Source of the DNA: Tenacibaculum sp. 190524A05c
Lineage (GTDB): Bacteria > Bacteroidota > Bacteroidia > Flavobacteriales > Flavobacteriaceae
Reading direction: 5' to 3'
Assembly (NCBI RefSeq): GCF_964036595.1
Contig: NZ_OZ038523.1
Span: forward strand, 1,578,501 to 1,642,500
DNA: 64,000 bases
Positions within the stretch are counted from its first letter, which is position 1, and each line of letters starts with the position of its first letter. A program made the translations under genes and the position numbers. Below the pieces are notes generated by a model. The model saw nothing but the letters and a program-made list of their open reading frames with translations, made no database searches and was not told the origin of the DNA. This document shows, one piece after another, positions 25,065 to 34,227 of this stretch.

Positions 25065-26355
25065 GATATCTATTTTCTGGTTTAGAAGAGATTTAAGAAT
25101 TCATGACAACCATGGATTATTCCAAGCTCTACAAAACTCTACTAAGGTTTTACCAATTTTTATTTTTGATGAAAATATACTAGACAAATTACCTAAGAGC
25201 GATGCACGAGTTGAGTTTATCCACAATCAACTGCATCAAATAAACTTGGAATTACAAAAAATTGGCAGTGGTTTAAAAGTATTTCATGGAAAGCCTTTAG
25301 AAATTTTCAAACAACTAATTTTTAAATATGAAGTAAACTCAGTTTTCGCAAATAGAGATTATGAACCTTATGCTTTATCAAGAGATAAGTCAGTTTTTGA
25401 GTTTTTAAAAGAGAATCACATTGAATTTAAAGGATACAAAGATCATGTTATCTTTGAAAAGGATGAGATCACCAAAGATGACGGTTTACCTTATAAAGTA
25501 TACACACCATATTCTAAAAAATGGTTAAGTACTTTTAAAGATGAACAATCTGATAGTTTTCCCTCGGAAAACTTTTCTCAAAACTTCATAAAACTTGAGG
25601 ATAACGAACTTCTAACGTTAGAAGGAATTGGATTTACCAGTTCTCCAATTAAAGTACCTGAATATAAAATCACATCTACTTTGATTGATGAATATGAGGC
25701 AAAGCGTAATTTCCCAGCGATAAATGCAACTTCTAAACTTGGAATTCATTTAAGATTTGGTACCATCTCAGTTCGACAAGCTGTTACTGAAGCTAGAAAA
25801 AGTGAGAACATAACGTTTCTGAAAGAATTAATTTGGCGTGAGTTTTTCATGCAAATTCTTTGGCACTATCCACACACAGTTACAAAAGCATTCAAACCTA
25901 AATATGATACTATAGCATGGCGAAATAACAAAGAAGACTTTGAGAGATGGTGTAAAGGAGAAACAGGATATCCTTTAGTAGATGCAGGAATGCGAGAACT
26001 GAATCAGACCGGCTTTATGCATAACAGAGTTAGAATGCTAGTTGGAAGCTTTTTATGCAAACATTTACTTATAGATTGGCGCTGGGGAGAAGCTTATTTT
26101 GCTGAAAAACTCTTAGATTTCGAACTAGCAAGTAATGTAGGAAACTGGCAATGGGTTGCAGGTTGTGGTGTTGATGCCGCTCCATATTTTAGAATATTCA
26201 ATCCAACAACTCAAATACAAAAATTCGACAAACAACTTGGGTATATTAAAAAATGGGTTCCTGAATTTCAAGAACTCACCTACCCTAAACAATTGGTAGA
26301 ACATAAATTCGCCAGAGAAAGATGTCTCGAAACATATAAAGCTGCTCTAAACTAA
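25057..26355 (+). CDS. Deoxyribodipyrimidine photolyase / cryptochrome family
   Basis: Flavoprotein of 432 residues that probably repairs UV-induced cyclobutane dimers with blue light. The antenna-binding N-terminal domain starts IFWFRRDLRIHDNHGL. The FAD-binding C-terminal half shows LIWREFFMQILW, CKGETGYPLVDAGMRELNQTG, the MHNRVRM stretch, and WQWVAGCGVDAAPYFRIFNP. These are photolyase class I features; a cryptochrome role is possible. The ATG at 25057 lies in an 8-base overlap with the previous gene. The stop codon sits inside the loop of the terminator hairpin. Confidence 0.93.
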   Translation: MDKISIFWFRRDLRIHDNHGLFQALQNSTKVLPIFIFDENILDKLPKSDARVEFIHNQLHQINLELQKIGSGLKVFHGKPLEIFKQLIFKYEVNSVFANRDYEPYALSRDKSVFEFLKENHIEFKGYKDHVIFEKDEITKDDGLPYKVYTPYSKKWLSTFKDEQSDSFPSENFSQNFIKLEDNELLTLEGIGFTSSPIKVPEYKITSTLIDEYEAKRNFPAINATSKLGIHLRFGTISVRQAVTEARKSENITFLKELIWREFFMQILWHYPHTVTKAFKPKYDTIAWRNNKEDFERWCKGETGYPLVDAGMRELNQTGFMHNRVRMLVGSFLCKHLLIDWRWGEAYFAEKLLDFELASNVGNWQWVAGCGVDAAPYFRIFNPTTQIQKFDKQLGYIKKWVPEFQELTYPKQLVEHKFARERCLETYKAALN

Positions 26356-26372
26356 GTTTAGAGCTTTTTTTT
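26344..26372 (+). terminator. Terminator overlapping the photolyase stop codon
   Basis: GCTCTAAAC (26344-26352) pairs perfectly with GTTTAGAGC (26356-26364); the 3-base loop is the TAA stop codon. A run of eight T follows. Confidence 0.85.
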
Positions 26373-26511
26373 GACCTTATAGAATTGTTCTTCTAATCAA
26401 CAGAAAAGCGTATTTAGACATCATATAATCGCAAGTTTCTAGCTCTAAAACTGGACTTTCTCCCTTTTTTTTCGTAAATTATAAAAGTGTAACATTCTAA
26501 AATCCAATAAC

Positions 26512-27342
26512 ATGAAGAGAGTTTTAGTACCCGTAGATTTTTCCAACCAATCTGAAAACGCACTTATAACCGCTGCTAATTTCGCTAAGAAATTTGACTT
26601 TGAACTTGTTATTTTACACATGCTTGAAATTTCAAATGCTGTAGTTACAAATAATGTCACTACTAAAGAAACCATTTTTTATTTAAAGCTTATTGAAAAG
26701 AAACTTAACGAGTTTCTAGACAAAGATTATTTGAGAGACATTAAAATCACACCTATCATTAAGCACTATAAAATATTCAGTGAATTAAATGAATTATACG
26801 AAGAAGAGAAAATTACATTTGTAATGATGGGATCTCAAGGTGCAACAGGATTTAAAGAACTTTTTATTGGTTCTAACGCACAAAAAGTAATTCGTAACTC
26901 TGATGTTCCTGTATTAGTTATAAAGAATAAACCAATGCATACTTTTGAAAATGCAATTTTTGCATGTGACTTCTCAGAAGATTCTATTGACGCATACAAG
27001 AAAGCAAGAAAATTTGCCAAACGCATTAACTGTAAAATGAAAATGGTTTATGTAAACACACCTTCTAAATCATTTAAAAGTTCTGCAGAAATGCGTGAAA
27101 TTGTAAGAGAATTCTTTGAAAAAGCAGGTACAAGTGCTCATCATATAAAAGATGTCCAATACATTTCTGACTATACCATAGAATCGGGAATTATAAATTT
27201 TGCAAAAAATCATAATGCTGATATTATTGCTATGGCCACCCATGGTAGAAAAGGGCTAGCTCATTTTTTTGATGGTAGTATTACTGAGGATGTGGCTAAT
27301 CATTCACCACTTCCAGTGTTGTCTTTTAAGATCGAATCATAG
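26512..27342 (+). CDS. Universal stress protein with two UspA domains
   Basis: A 276-residue tandem UspA protein. The first domain (about residues 1-140) starts MKRVLVPVDFSNQSENAL and ends with a nucleotide-binding stretch MMGSQGATGFKELFIGSNAQ. The second (about 145-276) starts NAIFACDFSEDSI and ends MATHGRKGLAHFFDGSITED. The G-x2-G-x9-G(S/T) ATP-binding pattern is present in the first and largely kept in the second. Such proteins help survival under starvation or stress. It is monocistronic, between the photolyase and tRNA-Thr. No clear -7 element was seen upstream. Confidence 0.93.
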   Translation: MKRVLVPVDFSNQSENALITAANFAKKFDFELVILHMLEISNAVVTNNVTTKETIFYLKLIEKKLNEFLDKDYLRDIKITPIIKHYKIFSELNELYEEEKITFVMMGSQGATGFKELFIGSNAQKVIRNSDVPVLVIKNKPMHTFENAIFACDFSEDSIDAYKKARKFAKRINCKMKMVYVNTPSKSFKSSAEMREIVREFFEKAGTSAHHIKDVQYISDYTIESGIINFAKNHNADIIAMATHGRKGLAHFFDGSITEDVANHSPLPVLSFKIES

Positions 27343-27368
27343 ATAATTTTAAAAAAATTAAAAAAATA

Positions 27369-27399
27369 TTTGCCAGTAATAAAAATCATACTATATTTG
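27369..27399 (+). promoter_or_regulatory. Complete promoter for tRNA-Thr (-33 and -7)
   Basis: A TTTG at 27369-27372 and TATATTTG at 27392-27399 are separated by 19 bases, an exact match to the flavobacterial promoter layout. The tRNA starts 20 bases downstream. Confidence 0.85.
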
Positions 27400-27418
27400 C
27401 CACGCTTTAAACGCAACA

Positions 27419-27492
27419 GCCGATATAGCTCAGCTGGCTAGAGCAGCTGATTTGTAATCAGCAGGTCGTGGGTTCGAGTCCCTCTATCGGCT
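27419..27492 (+). tRNA. tRNA-Thr (anticodon TGT)
   Basis: A 74-base cloverleaf. The acceptor stem pairs GCCGATA with TATCGGC, discriminator T at 27492. The anticodon TGT is at 27453-27455 in the loop TTTGTAA. The T arm contains GGTTCGAGTCC. CCA is not encoded. Confidence 0.95.
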
Positions 27493-27501
27493 CAAAAAAA
27501 G

Positions 27502-27532
27502 AAAAAAGACATCAGAAATGATGTCTTTTTTT
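27502..27532 (+). terminator. Intrinsic terminator after tRNA-Thr
   Basis: AAAAAAGACATCA (27502-27514) pairs with TGATGTCTTTTTT (27519-27531) around a GAAA tetraloop. Confidence 0.88.
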
Positions 27533-27547
27533 ATGCCCTATTTTTTC

Positions 27548-27555
27548 TAAATTTG
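27548..27555 (+). promoter_or_regulatory. -7 promoter element for the udk-mut-psd operon
   Basis: TAAATTTG matches TAnnTTTG exactly, 18 bases before the udk ATG. An in-frame TTG inside it is not a real start. Confidence 0.65.
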
Positions 27556-27573
27556 CTCACATATAAAACAACA

Positions 27574-28188
27574 ATGAAAAATATCTTTATCATAGGAATC
27601 GCAGGAGGTACTGGAAGTGGAAAAACCACTGTTGTAAATCAAATTATAAACGAGTTACCACCTGATGAAGTTTGTGTAATTTCTCAAGACTCTTATTACA
27701 ATGCTACTGACAATTTAACTTATGATCAAAGATCAAAAATTAATTTCGATCACCCACGCGCTATTGATTTTGAACTTTTAGTTGAGCATTTAAAACAATT
27801 AAAAAATTCCGAAATCATAGAACAACCTGTGTATTCGTTTGTTACACATAACAGAACGAAAGACACCATAAAAACGCATCCGAGGAAAGTAGTTATTGTA
27901 GAAGGAATTCTTATCTTTAACAATAAGGAATTACGTGATCTTTGTGATATAAAAGTATTTGTTCATGCAGATGCTGATGAGAGATTGATACGAAGAGTGA
28001 AAAGAGACATTACAGAGAGAGGAAGAGATATTAATGAAGTATTAACGAGATATCAAGATACGTTAAAACCAATGCATCAGGAATTCATTGAACCGACTAA
28101 GAATTTTGCGGATATCATCATTCCAAATGATCGTTATAATACTGTTGCCATTGATGTTGTAAGATCTGTAATTAGCGAACGTTTATAA
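27574..28188 (+). CDS. udk: Uridine kinase
   Basis: Phosphorylates uridine and cytidine to UMP and CMP in pyrimidine salvage. The 204-residue protein has a P-loop GGTGSGKTTVV at residue 10 and the uridine kinase stretches VISQDSYYN and NFDHPRAIDFELL, then RRVKRDITERGRD in the lid region. The ATG at 27574 is the start; an upstream in-frame TTG lies within the promoter. It is the first gene of a long operon with an FtsB-like protein, mutase subunits and phosphatidylserine decarboxylase. Confidence 0.95.
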   Translation: MKNIFIIGIAGGTGSGKTTVVNQIINELPPDEVCVISQDSYYNATDNLTYDQRSKINFDHPRAIDFELLVEHLKQLKNSEIIEQPVYSFVTHNRTKDTIKTHPRKVVIVEGILIFNNKELRDLCDIKVFVHADADERLIRRVKRDITERGRDINEVLTRYQDTLKPMHQEFIEPTKNFADIIIPNDRYNTVAIDVVRSVISERL

Positions 28189-28190
28189 GA

Positions 28191-28508
28191 ATGAACTTAA
28201 AATCAGTACAAAACAAACCTCTTTTTAAAGTAATAACTAATATTTATGTTATTATACTAACGGTTTTTGTAGTCTGGATGCTTTTCTTCGACGAAAACTC
28301 TTACCTAACACACAGGGAGTTCGATAAAGAAATTAAAGAATTAGAAACCTGGATTGATTATCATAAAAAGAAAACAGCTCAGGATAAACAAACTATAAAA
28401 AATCTTCAGGATTCATTGGAGCTTGAGCGATTTGCGAGAGAAAAGTATTTAATGAAAAAGAAAGACGAAGATATTTATATAATTGAATTTGATACGATAA
28501 AAAAATAA
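28191..28508 (+). CDS. Septum formation initiator (FtsB/DivIC-like)
   Basis: A 105-residue bitopic membrane protein: short cytoplasmic start, one transmembrane helix (about residues 16-34), then a coiled coil (about residues 45-85) and a short tail with FAREKYLMKKKDEDIYII, which matches the FtsB/DivIC C-terminal pattern in which a conserved Glu precedes Tyr. It should join the divisome complex with FtsL and FtsQ at the septum. It starts 2 bases after udk ends. In flavobacteria this gene is usually found beside udk and mutA. Confidence 0.85.
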   Translation: MNLKSVQNKPLFKVITNIYVIILTVFVVWMLFFDENSYLTHREFDKEIKELETWIDYHKKKTAQDKQTIKNLQDSLELERFAREKYLMKKKDEDIYIIEFDTIKK

Positions 28509-29854
28509 TGGGAGCATATTTATTTGATGAGTTTGAAGGTATTTCTGAAAAAGCTTGGAAACAAAAAATACAAGCAGATCTTAAAGGCTTAGATTACAAC
28601 GATACACTTTTATGGCATACCACTGAAGGTATCACAGTTAAACCTTTTTACACCAAAGAAGATCGTTCGCATCAAGAAATAGCATTACCAAAAAATAACT
28701 TCAACATTTGTCAATCTATTTTTATTGATAACGAAGTTGTTGCAAATAAATTAGCAACCGATACAATAAACAGAGGTGCAACCGCTATTGAATTTGTAGC
28801 TGACAAAGAATTTAATTACGAAAAGACTCTTCGAAACATTGATGCTACTTTAATCAAAATTTACTTCAAACTTAATTTCTTAGACGCTGCATTTATCAAA
28901 AAACTAGTCGCGTTTATAAATTCCTCAAATTGCTACATCAATGTGGATATTATTGGGAATCTAGCTAAAACAGGAAACTGGTTTAAAAACCTAAACGCAG
29001 ATCACAAAGAATTAGAATCAATTATTGATTTAAGAAATTCTTTAGCTGTAAACTCTTCGGTTTATCAAAATGCAGGAGCTAATTCAGTGCAACAAATTGC
29101 TTATAGTTTAGCTCATGCTAATGAGTATTTAAACCATTTCGGTGGAGAAATAGCAGATAAAATTCATTTTAACTTTTCAGTAAGCACAAACTACTTCTTC
29201 GAAATTGCTAAACTAAGAGCGTTTAGATTACTGTGGAATTCTCTATTAAAAGAATACGATGTTTCCGAAAAGGAAGCTCATATTTTTACACAACCTACAC
29301 TAAGAAATAAAACTCTTTACGATTATAACACCAATATGCTTAGAACAACTTCTGAATGTATGAGTGCTATTTTAGGAGGAGCAAATACAATTTCAAATGT
29401 TTCTTATGATGAAATCTTCCACAAATCAAATGAGTTTGGAGAACGTATTTCGAGAAATCAACTATTAATATTGAAAGAAGAGAGTGGTTTTCAAAACTCA
29501 CAACATTTCGCAGACGGAAGTTACTACATCGAAAATATAACTGATCAACTTGCAGAAAAAGCTTTAGAAGTTTTTAAGAGTATAGAAGAAGGTGGTGGTT
29601 TTTTGAAACAATTGAAGGAAGGAATTATCCAGAGAAAGATTAATGAATCTGCACAAAAAGAACAAGATCTCTTTGATAAAGGAGAATTAGTTTTACTAGG
29701 AACAAATAAGATTCAAAATGAGAAGGATAAAATGAAGAACGACTTAGAGCTCTTTCCTTTTGTTAAAAAACGTTCTGAAAAAACTTTAATACAACCTATA
29801 ATCGCAAAAAGACTAGCTGAACAAATAGAACAAGAACGTCTAGATAATGAGTAA
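28508..29854 (+). CDS. mutA: Methylmalonyl-CoA mutase small (beta) subunit, short form
   Basis: Non-catalytic partner of MutB. The 448-residue protein has the mutase TIM-barrel fold: FDEFEGISEKAWKQKIQADL at the start, DIIGNLAKTGNW in the middle, and a LRTTSECMSAILGGANTISN stretch near residue 285. It ends soon after the barrel. Well-studied small subunits such as that of Propionibacterium (about 640 residues) carry a degenerate cobalamin-binding domain at the C-terminus; that domain is missing here. The stop codon overlaps the next gene by 8 bases. MutA and MutB interconvert succinyl-CoA and methylmalonyl-CoA. Confidence 0.9.
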   Translation: MGAYLFDEFEGISEKAWKQKIQADLKGLDYNDTLLWHTTEGITVKPFYTKEDRSHQEIALPKNNFNICQSIFIDNEVVANKLATDTINRGATAIEFVADKEFNYEKTLRNIDATLIKIYFKLNFLDAAFIKKLVAFINSSNCYINVDIIGNLAKTGNWFKNLNADHKELESIIDLRNSLAVNSSVYQNAGANSVQQIAYSLAHANEYLNHFGGEIADKIHFNFSVSTNYFFEIAKLRAFRLLWNSLLKEYDVSEKEAHIFTQPTLRNKTLYDYNTNMLRTTSECMSAILGGANTISNVSYDEIFHKSNEFGERISRNQLLILKEESGFQNSQHFADGSYYIENITDQLAEKALEVFKSIEEGGGFLKQLKEGIIQRKINESAQKEQDLFDKGELVLLGTNKIQNEKDKMKNDLELFPFVKKRSEKTLIQPIIAKRLAEQIEQERLDNE

Positions 29855-30527
29855 AAACATCATTCTTTTTATTTTCATGTTTTGTACAAATTCTTTGGTT
29901 TTTGCACAGGATGACTTCTATGGATCATTTGGAGATAGAGAAGATGATAAATTAATTCTTGAAATGGTATCGCATTTTGAGAAAACACTTTGTGATTATT
30001 ACAATATTCAACCTAACAAATCTTCGAACGCTTTTAAAAAGTACATAGAAGATATTTCAAAAGAAGACTTAAAGTTTGCTACGTTTTTAGCAAAATTAAC
30101 TAACGACAAGAGCTTGAATTTATTAAAAGAATCACATGATGAATTATTCGAATATGTTTGGATTAAAAGTTCAGACAACAGACATAAGTTATCTTCATTA
30201 AGCTTTACTCCGTTCACTCCCGAACAAATTAAGGCTTTTGAAGATGAAGAGTATTTCAATGAATTTGTAGAGAAGATTCAAGCGCAGGAATTCGTATACA
30301 TTCTGAATTATGAAGAGACTTTTGGAGATAAAATAATTCAAGAAAGCAAAAACCAAAACATTAAAGATTTCATTATCACGTTTAGAGAAAATTATATTAA
30401 TCATCCGTTATTAATAGCTCCTTTACTAAACTTAACCGATGAAGAATATGAAAATCAAGCCGTAAAAACCTTTATTGCATTTGAGTTTTTTTACACATGC
30501 TTAAATTCAAAAGTAGCATATGAGTAA
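29847..30527 (+). CDS. Exported protein of unknown function inside the mutase operon (copy 1)
   Basis: I do not recognise a family. The 226-residue protein has a signal peptide ending VFAQ near residue 21; the rest is helical and acidic. It is clearly homologous to the next gene: both share CDYY near residue 50, a W-containing ELFEYVWIK or ELRDYIWIT stretch, and a C-terminal VKTFIAFE. It overlaps mutA by 8 bases (ATGAGTAA) and the next gene in the same way, so it is translated with the mutase. A secreted protein between two cytoplasmic subunits is unexpected; a structural or regulatory role is unproven. Confidence 0.8.
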   Translation: MSKNIILFIFMFCTNSLVFAQDDFYGSFGDREDDKLILEMVSHFEKTLCDYYNIQPNKSSNAFKKYIEDISKEDLKFATFLAKLTNDKSLNLLKESHDELFEYVWIKSSDNRHKLSSLSFTPFTPEQIKAFEDEEYFNEFVEKIQAQEFVYILNYEETFGDKIIQESKNQNIKDFIITFRENYINHPLLIAPLLNLTDEEYENQAVKTFIAFEFFYTCLNSKVAYE

Positions 30528-31182
30528 ATACAGATACATATTATTTTTTACTCTTTGCTATATGACTATTTATTCGCAAAGTGAATCTCCTTTAGAGCAA
30601 AGTAGAAATGACATCATCCAATCAATGACAGATGTCTTTGAAAATACAATTTGTGATTATTATAAGATTGAAACTAAAAATTCTCATGAAGCTATTAAAC
30701 TATTCTTAACTGATTCAGGAGAAGATTTTAAAGACTATAATAAATTCAAAAAAATCGTTACTCCAAAAGCAACGGAGAAACTAAATCAATCTCTAACTGA
30801 ATTAAGAGATTATATTTGGATTACAAAAAAGCAACGAAGAAAAAAATCTGGTCGTTTAGGACTTGAAGAATTTGATGAAACAACTTTATCTCAAATGACT
30901 CCAAGAACTATAAGATATTATAAAAAAATGCAAAGTAACGATAACGATTTAGTTTTGAACTACTTTGACAAATTCTCGGAAAAACTAATGTTAGAATCTA
31001 ATAATGAAGATATTATTGATTTAATTTTAACATTCAGAGAAGTTCCTAACGATTATCCTTCAATAATTGCTTTAGCTTTGAAGGATTTAACGGAAAAAGA
31101 TTTTAAAAATAGTTCAGTAAAGACATTTATAGCTTTTGAACTGTATTATTCTTATTTAAACTTACAACTACAAGATGAGTAG
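30520..31182 (+). CDS. Exported protein of unknown function inside the mutase operon (copy 2)
   Basis: Homologue of the preceding gene, 220 residues. The N-terminus has a hydrophobic stretch ending IYSQ, a plausible signal peptide. Shared landmarks with copy 1 are [41 protein letters not shown] and [16 protein letters not shown] lysine/arginine-rich insert [10 protein letters not shown] near residue 108 is specific to this copy. The ATGAGTAA and ATGAGTAG overlaps at both ends tie it to copy 1 and mutB. The tandem suggests duplication followed by divergence. No catalytic motif is visible. Confidence 0.8.
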   Translation: MSKYRYILFFTLCYMTIYSQSESPLEQSRNDIIQSMTDVFENTICDYYKIETKNSHEAIKLFLTDSGEDFKDYNKFKKIVTPKATEKLNQSLTELRDYIWITKKQRRKKSGRLGLEEFDETTLSQMTPRTIRYYKKMQSNDNDLVLNYFDKFSEKLMLESNNEDIIDLILTFREVPNDYPSIIALALKDLTEKDFKNSSVKTFIAFELYYSYLNLQLQDE

Positions 31183-33238
31183 AAAAGATATATCAAATAT
31201 TAAACTAGAGAAGAAATCATCATCAACAAACAAAAGTTTACAACATGAAGATTTCATCGCTGGTATTGCTCCCAATTTAAGAGGACCTTATTCTACAATG
31301 TATGTTAGAAGACCTTGGACAATTAGACAATATGCAGGATTTTCTACAGCAGAAGAAAGTAATGCTTTTTATAGAAGAAATTTAGCAGCTGGACAAAAAG
31401 GACTATCCGTAGCATTCGATTTAGCAACACATAGAGGATACGATTCAGATCACGAAAGAGTTCAAGGAGATGTTGGAAAAGCTGGAGTAGCTATTGATTC
31501 TGTTGAGGACATGAAAGTTCTTTTCGATCAGATTCCTTTAGATAAAATGTCCGTTTCCATGACAATGAATGGAGCGGTTTTACCAATTTTAGCTTTTTAC
31601 ATAATTGCAGCGGAAGAACAAGGTGTAGCTCCAGAATTATTATCTGGAACCATACAAAATGATATTCTTAAAGAGTTCATGGTTCGTAACACCTATATTT
31701 ATCCACCTACTCCATCAATGAAAATTATTGCTGATATTTTTGAATATACTAGTAATAATATGCCTAAGTTCAATTCAATTTCGATCTCTGGATATCATAT
31801 GCAAGAAGCTGGAGCAACACCAGAAATCGAATTAGCCTACACTTTAGCAGATGGTTTAGAATACATTAAAACCGGATTGGCCGCAGGTATGGACATCGAC
31901 ACCTTCGCTCCTCGCCTATCTTTCTTCTGGGCAATTGGAATGGACCATTTTAGAGAAATTGCAAAAATGCGTGCCGCTAGAATGTTATGGGCAAAACTTG
32001 TAAAACAATTCAATCCAAAAAACCCTAAATCCCTAGCTTTAAGGACACACTGTCAAACCAGTGGTTGGAGTTTAACAGAGCAAGATCCTTTTAATAATGT
32101 TGCAAGAACAACTATCGAAGCGATGGCTGCTGCATTTGGTGGAACACAAAGTTTACACACAAATGCTTTAGATGAAGCTATAGCATTACCTACTGATTTC
32201 TCTGCTCGTATTGCGAGAAATACTCAGATTTATCTTCAACAAGAAACACACATAACAAAAACCGTAGATCCTTGGGCGGGTAGTTACCATCTTGAACAAT
32301 TAACCGAGGAAATTGCCAACAAAGCTTGGGAATTAATTCAAGAAACAGAAGAACTTGGAGGAATGACAAAAGCAATTGAAAAAGGAATTCCTAAAATGCG
32401 TATTGAAGAAGCTGCTGCGATAAAGCAAGCTAGAATCGATAGCGGACAAGATATAATTGTTGGAGTAAATAAATATCAACTAGAACAAGAAGATCCATTA
32501 CACATTTTAGAAGTTGATAATGAAGCCGTAAGAAAATCTCAAATTGAGCGTTTGGAAGATTTAAAAGCAAAAAGGAATTCTAGTAATGTTGAACAATCTT
32601 TAGCAGATTTAACAGATTGTGCAAAAACAGGTAATGGAAATTTACTAGATTTAGCAGTAAAAGCTGCAAGAAACAGAGCTTCGTTAGGAGAAATTTCTGA
32701 TGCCTTAGAAGCTGTATTCGGAAGACATAAAGCAGTTCATAAAACAATATCTGGAGTGTATAGTAAAGAAATTAAAGACGATTCATTATTCAAAAAAGCA
32801 AGTGAGTTAGCTGATAAATTTGCTGAACTTGAAGGACGAAGACCAAGAATAATGATTGCTAAATTAGGACAAGATGGACATGACAGAGGAGCAAAAGTAG
32901 TTGCTACAGGTTATGCTGATTTAGGTTTTGATGTTGATGTTGGTCCTTTATTTCAAACACCAAAAGAAGCTTCAAAACAAGCTATTGAAAATGATGTCCA
33001 TATTATTGGTATCTCCTCTTTAGCAGCTGGACATAAAACATTAGTTCCTCAGGTAATTGAAGAATTAAAAAATTATGGTCGAGAAGATATTATGGTAATT
33101 GTAGGTGGTGTAATTCCTGCTCAAGATTATCAGTTTTTATTCGATGCTGGAGCCGTTGGAGTTTTTGGTCCTGGAACCAAAATTGCACAAGCAGCAATTG
33201 ACATGCTTGAGATTTTAATTGATAGTACAGAAGAATAA
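31175..33238 (+). CDS. mutB: Methylmalonyl-CoA mutase large (alpha) subunit
   Basis: Adenosylcobalamin enzyme that interconverts succinyl-CoA and (R)-methylmalonyl-CoA. The TIM barrel covers about residues 25-540, with the substrate-binding [20 protein letters not shown] stretch near residue 45 and [16 protein letters not shown] near residue 325. The C-terminal flavodoxin-like domain has the base-off cobalamin motif as GQDGHDRG, with Asp567 and His569 (the cobalt ligand). The length of 687 fits a catalytic subunit. It pairs with mutA, from which it is separated by two exported proteins. Its role could be propionate use or succinate/propionate metabolism. Confidence 0.96.
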   Translation: MSRKDISNIKLEKKSSSTNKSLQHEDFIAGIAPNLRGPYSTMYVRRPWTIRQYAGFSTAEESNAFYRRNLAAGQKGLSVAFDLATHRGYDSDHERVQGDVGKAGVAIDSVEDMKVLFDQIPLDKMSVSMTMNGAVLPILAFYIIAAEEQGVAPELLSGTIQNDILKEFMVRNTYIYPPTPSMKIIADIFEYTSNNMPKFNSISISGYHMQEAGATPEIELAYTLADGLEYIKTGLAAGMDIDTFAPRLSFFWAIGMDHFREIAKMRAARMLWAKLVKQFNPKNPKSLALRTHCQTSGWSLTEQDPFNNVARTTIEAMAAAFGGTQSLHTNALDEAIALPTDFSARIARNTQIYLQQETHITKTVDPWAGSYHLEQLTEEIANKAWELIQETEELGGMTKAIEKGIPKMRIEEAAAIKQARIDSGQDIIVGVNKYQLEQEDPLHILEVDNEAVRKSQIERLEDLKAKRNSSNVEQSLADLTDCAKTGNGNLLDLAVKAARNRASLGEISDALEAVFGRHKAVHKTISGVYSKEIKDDSLFKKASELADKFAELEGRRPRIMIAKLGQDGHDRGAKVVATGYADLGFDVDVGPLFQTPKEASKQAIENDVHIIGISSLAAGHKTLVPQVIEELKNYGREDIMVIVGGVIPAQDYQFLFDAGAVGVFGPGTKIAQAAIDMLEILIDSTEE

Positions 33239-33240
33239 TT

Positions 33241-34119
33241 ATGCAAATAAAATTCATCAACAGACAAACAGGAGAAACGCAAACAGAAACTCCACCAGGA
33301 GAAGGTTTCTTGAAAATGCTGTACAATAATCCTTTTGGAAAATTAGCGCTACTACCTTTAGTGAAACGTAAATTCTTATCTGAATGGTATGGTAGAAAAA
33401 TGGATAAACCATCTTCTGTTTCTAAAATTCAAAAATTTGTTGATGATTTAAATATTGATATTAATGAAGCAGAAAAAAAGATAAATGATTTTATTTCTTT
33501 TAACGACTTTTTCTACAGAAAATTAAAACCAGAAGCAAGACCAATTGAAGAAGGATTCGTTTCTCCGGGAGATGGAAAATTACTTGCTTTTGAAAATGTT
33601 ACAGATGTACATAATTTCTTTATAAAAGGAAGAAAATTTACTCTTGAAGAATTTCTAGCCAATAAAGAATTAGCACAAACTTATAAAAACGCTTCACTAC
33701 TTATTTTAAGATTAGCTCCAAACGATTATCATAGATATCATTTCCCTTATGAAGGAACACCTTCTGAAATGGTTAAAATTAAAGGAGACTATTTATCTGT
33801 TTCACCATATGCCTTAGCAGGAAATTTTACAAAAGTATTTTGTGAAAATAAAAGAGAGTATTGCATCCTTGAAACAAAAGATAAAGGAAACATTATCCTA
33901 GCTCCTGTTGGAGCTACCATGGTTGGTAGTATAATTCAAACGTATACAGCTAACAAACCCTTAAATAAAGGAGATGAAATGGGGTATTTTGCTTTCGGAG
34001 GCTCAACTATTGTAGTTCTTATTGATAAGAACAAGATCAAAATTGATCAAGATATACTCAACAACACTAAAAACAGAATTGAAACATTCGTAAAAATGGG
34101 TGAGAAAATTGGGCAGTAG
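33241..34119 (+). CDS. psd: Phosphatidylserine decarboxylase proenzyme
   Basis: Converts phosphatidylserine to phosphatidylethanolamine at the membrane. The 292-residue proenzyme has the family stretches ISFNDFFYRKLKPEARPIE, SPGDGKL, DYHRYHFP (His of the catalytic triad) and APVGATMVGSI. The self-cleavage site is GGST at residues 253-256, where Ser255 becomes the pyruvoyl group; E. coli has LGST instead. It begins 2 bases after mutB ends and is the last gene of the operon. No phosphatidylserine synthase is adjacent. Confidence 0.92.
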   Translation: MQIKFINRQTGETQTETPPGEGFLKMLYNNPFGKLALLPLVKRKFLSEWYGRKMDKPSSVSKIQKFVDDLNIDINEAEKKINDFISFNDFFYRKLKPEARPIEEGFVSPGDGKLLAFENVTDVHNFFIKGRKFTLEEFLANKELAQTYKNASLLILRLAPNDYHRYHFPYEGTPSEMVKIKGDYLSVSPYALAGNFTKVFCENKREYCILETKDKGNIILAPVGATMVGSIIQTYTANKPLNKGDEMGYFAFGGSTIVVLIDKNKIKIDQDILNNTKNRIETFVKMGEKIGQ

Positions 34120-34193
34120 AATTGCCTTAATTTTAACTTAATCTAAACATCAAAAAACAGTTAATTTCTAAAGTTAATTCCTCTAACTTTCCG

Positions 34194-34201
34194 TAAATTT
34201 G
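34194..34201 (+). promoter_or_regulatory. -7 promoter element for ccsBA
   Basis: TAAATTTG matches TAnnTTTG exactly, ending 26 bases before the ATG. Confidence 0.65.
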
Positions 34202-34227
34202 CACAGTTTTTATCTACTCATTTTACA

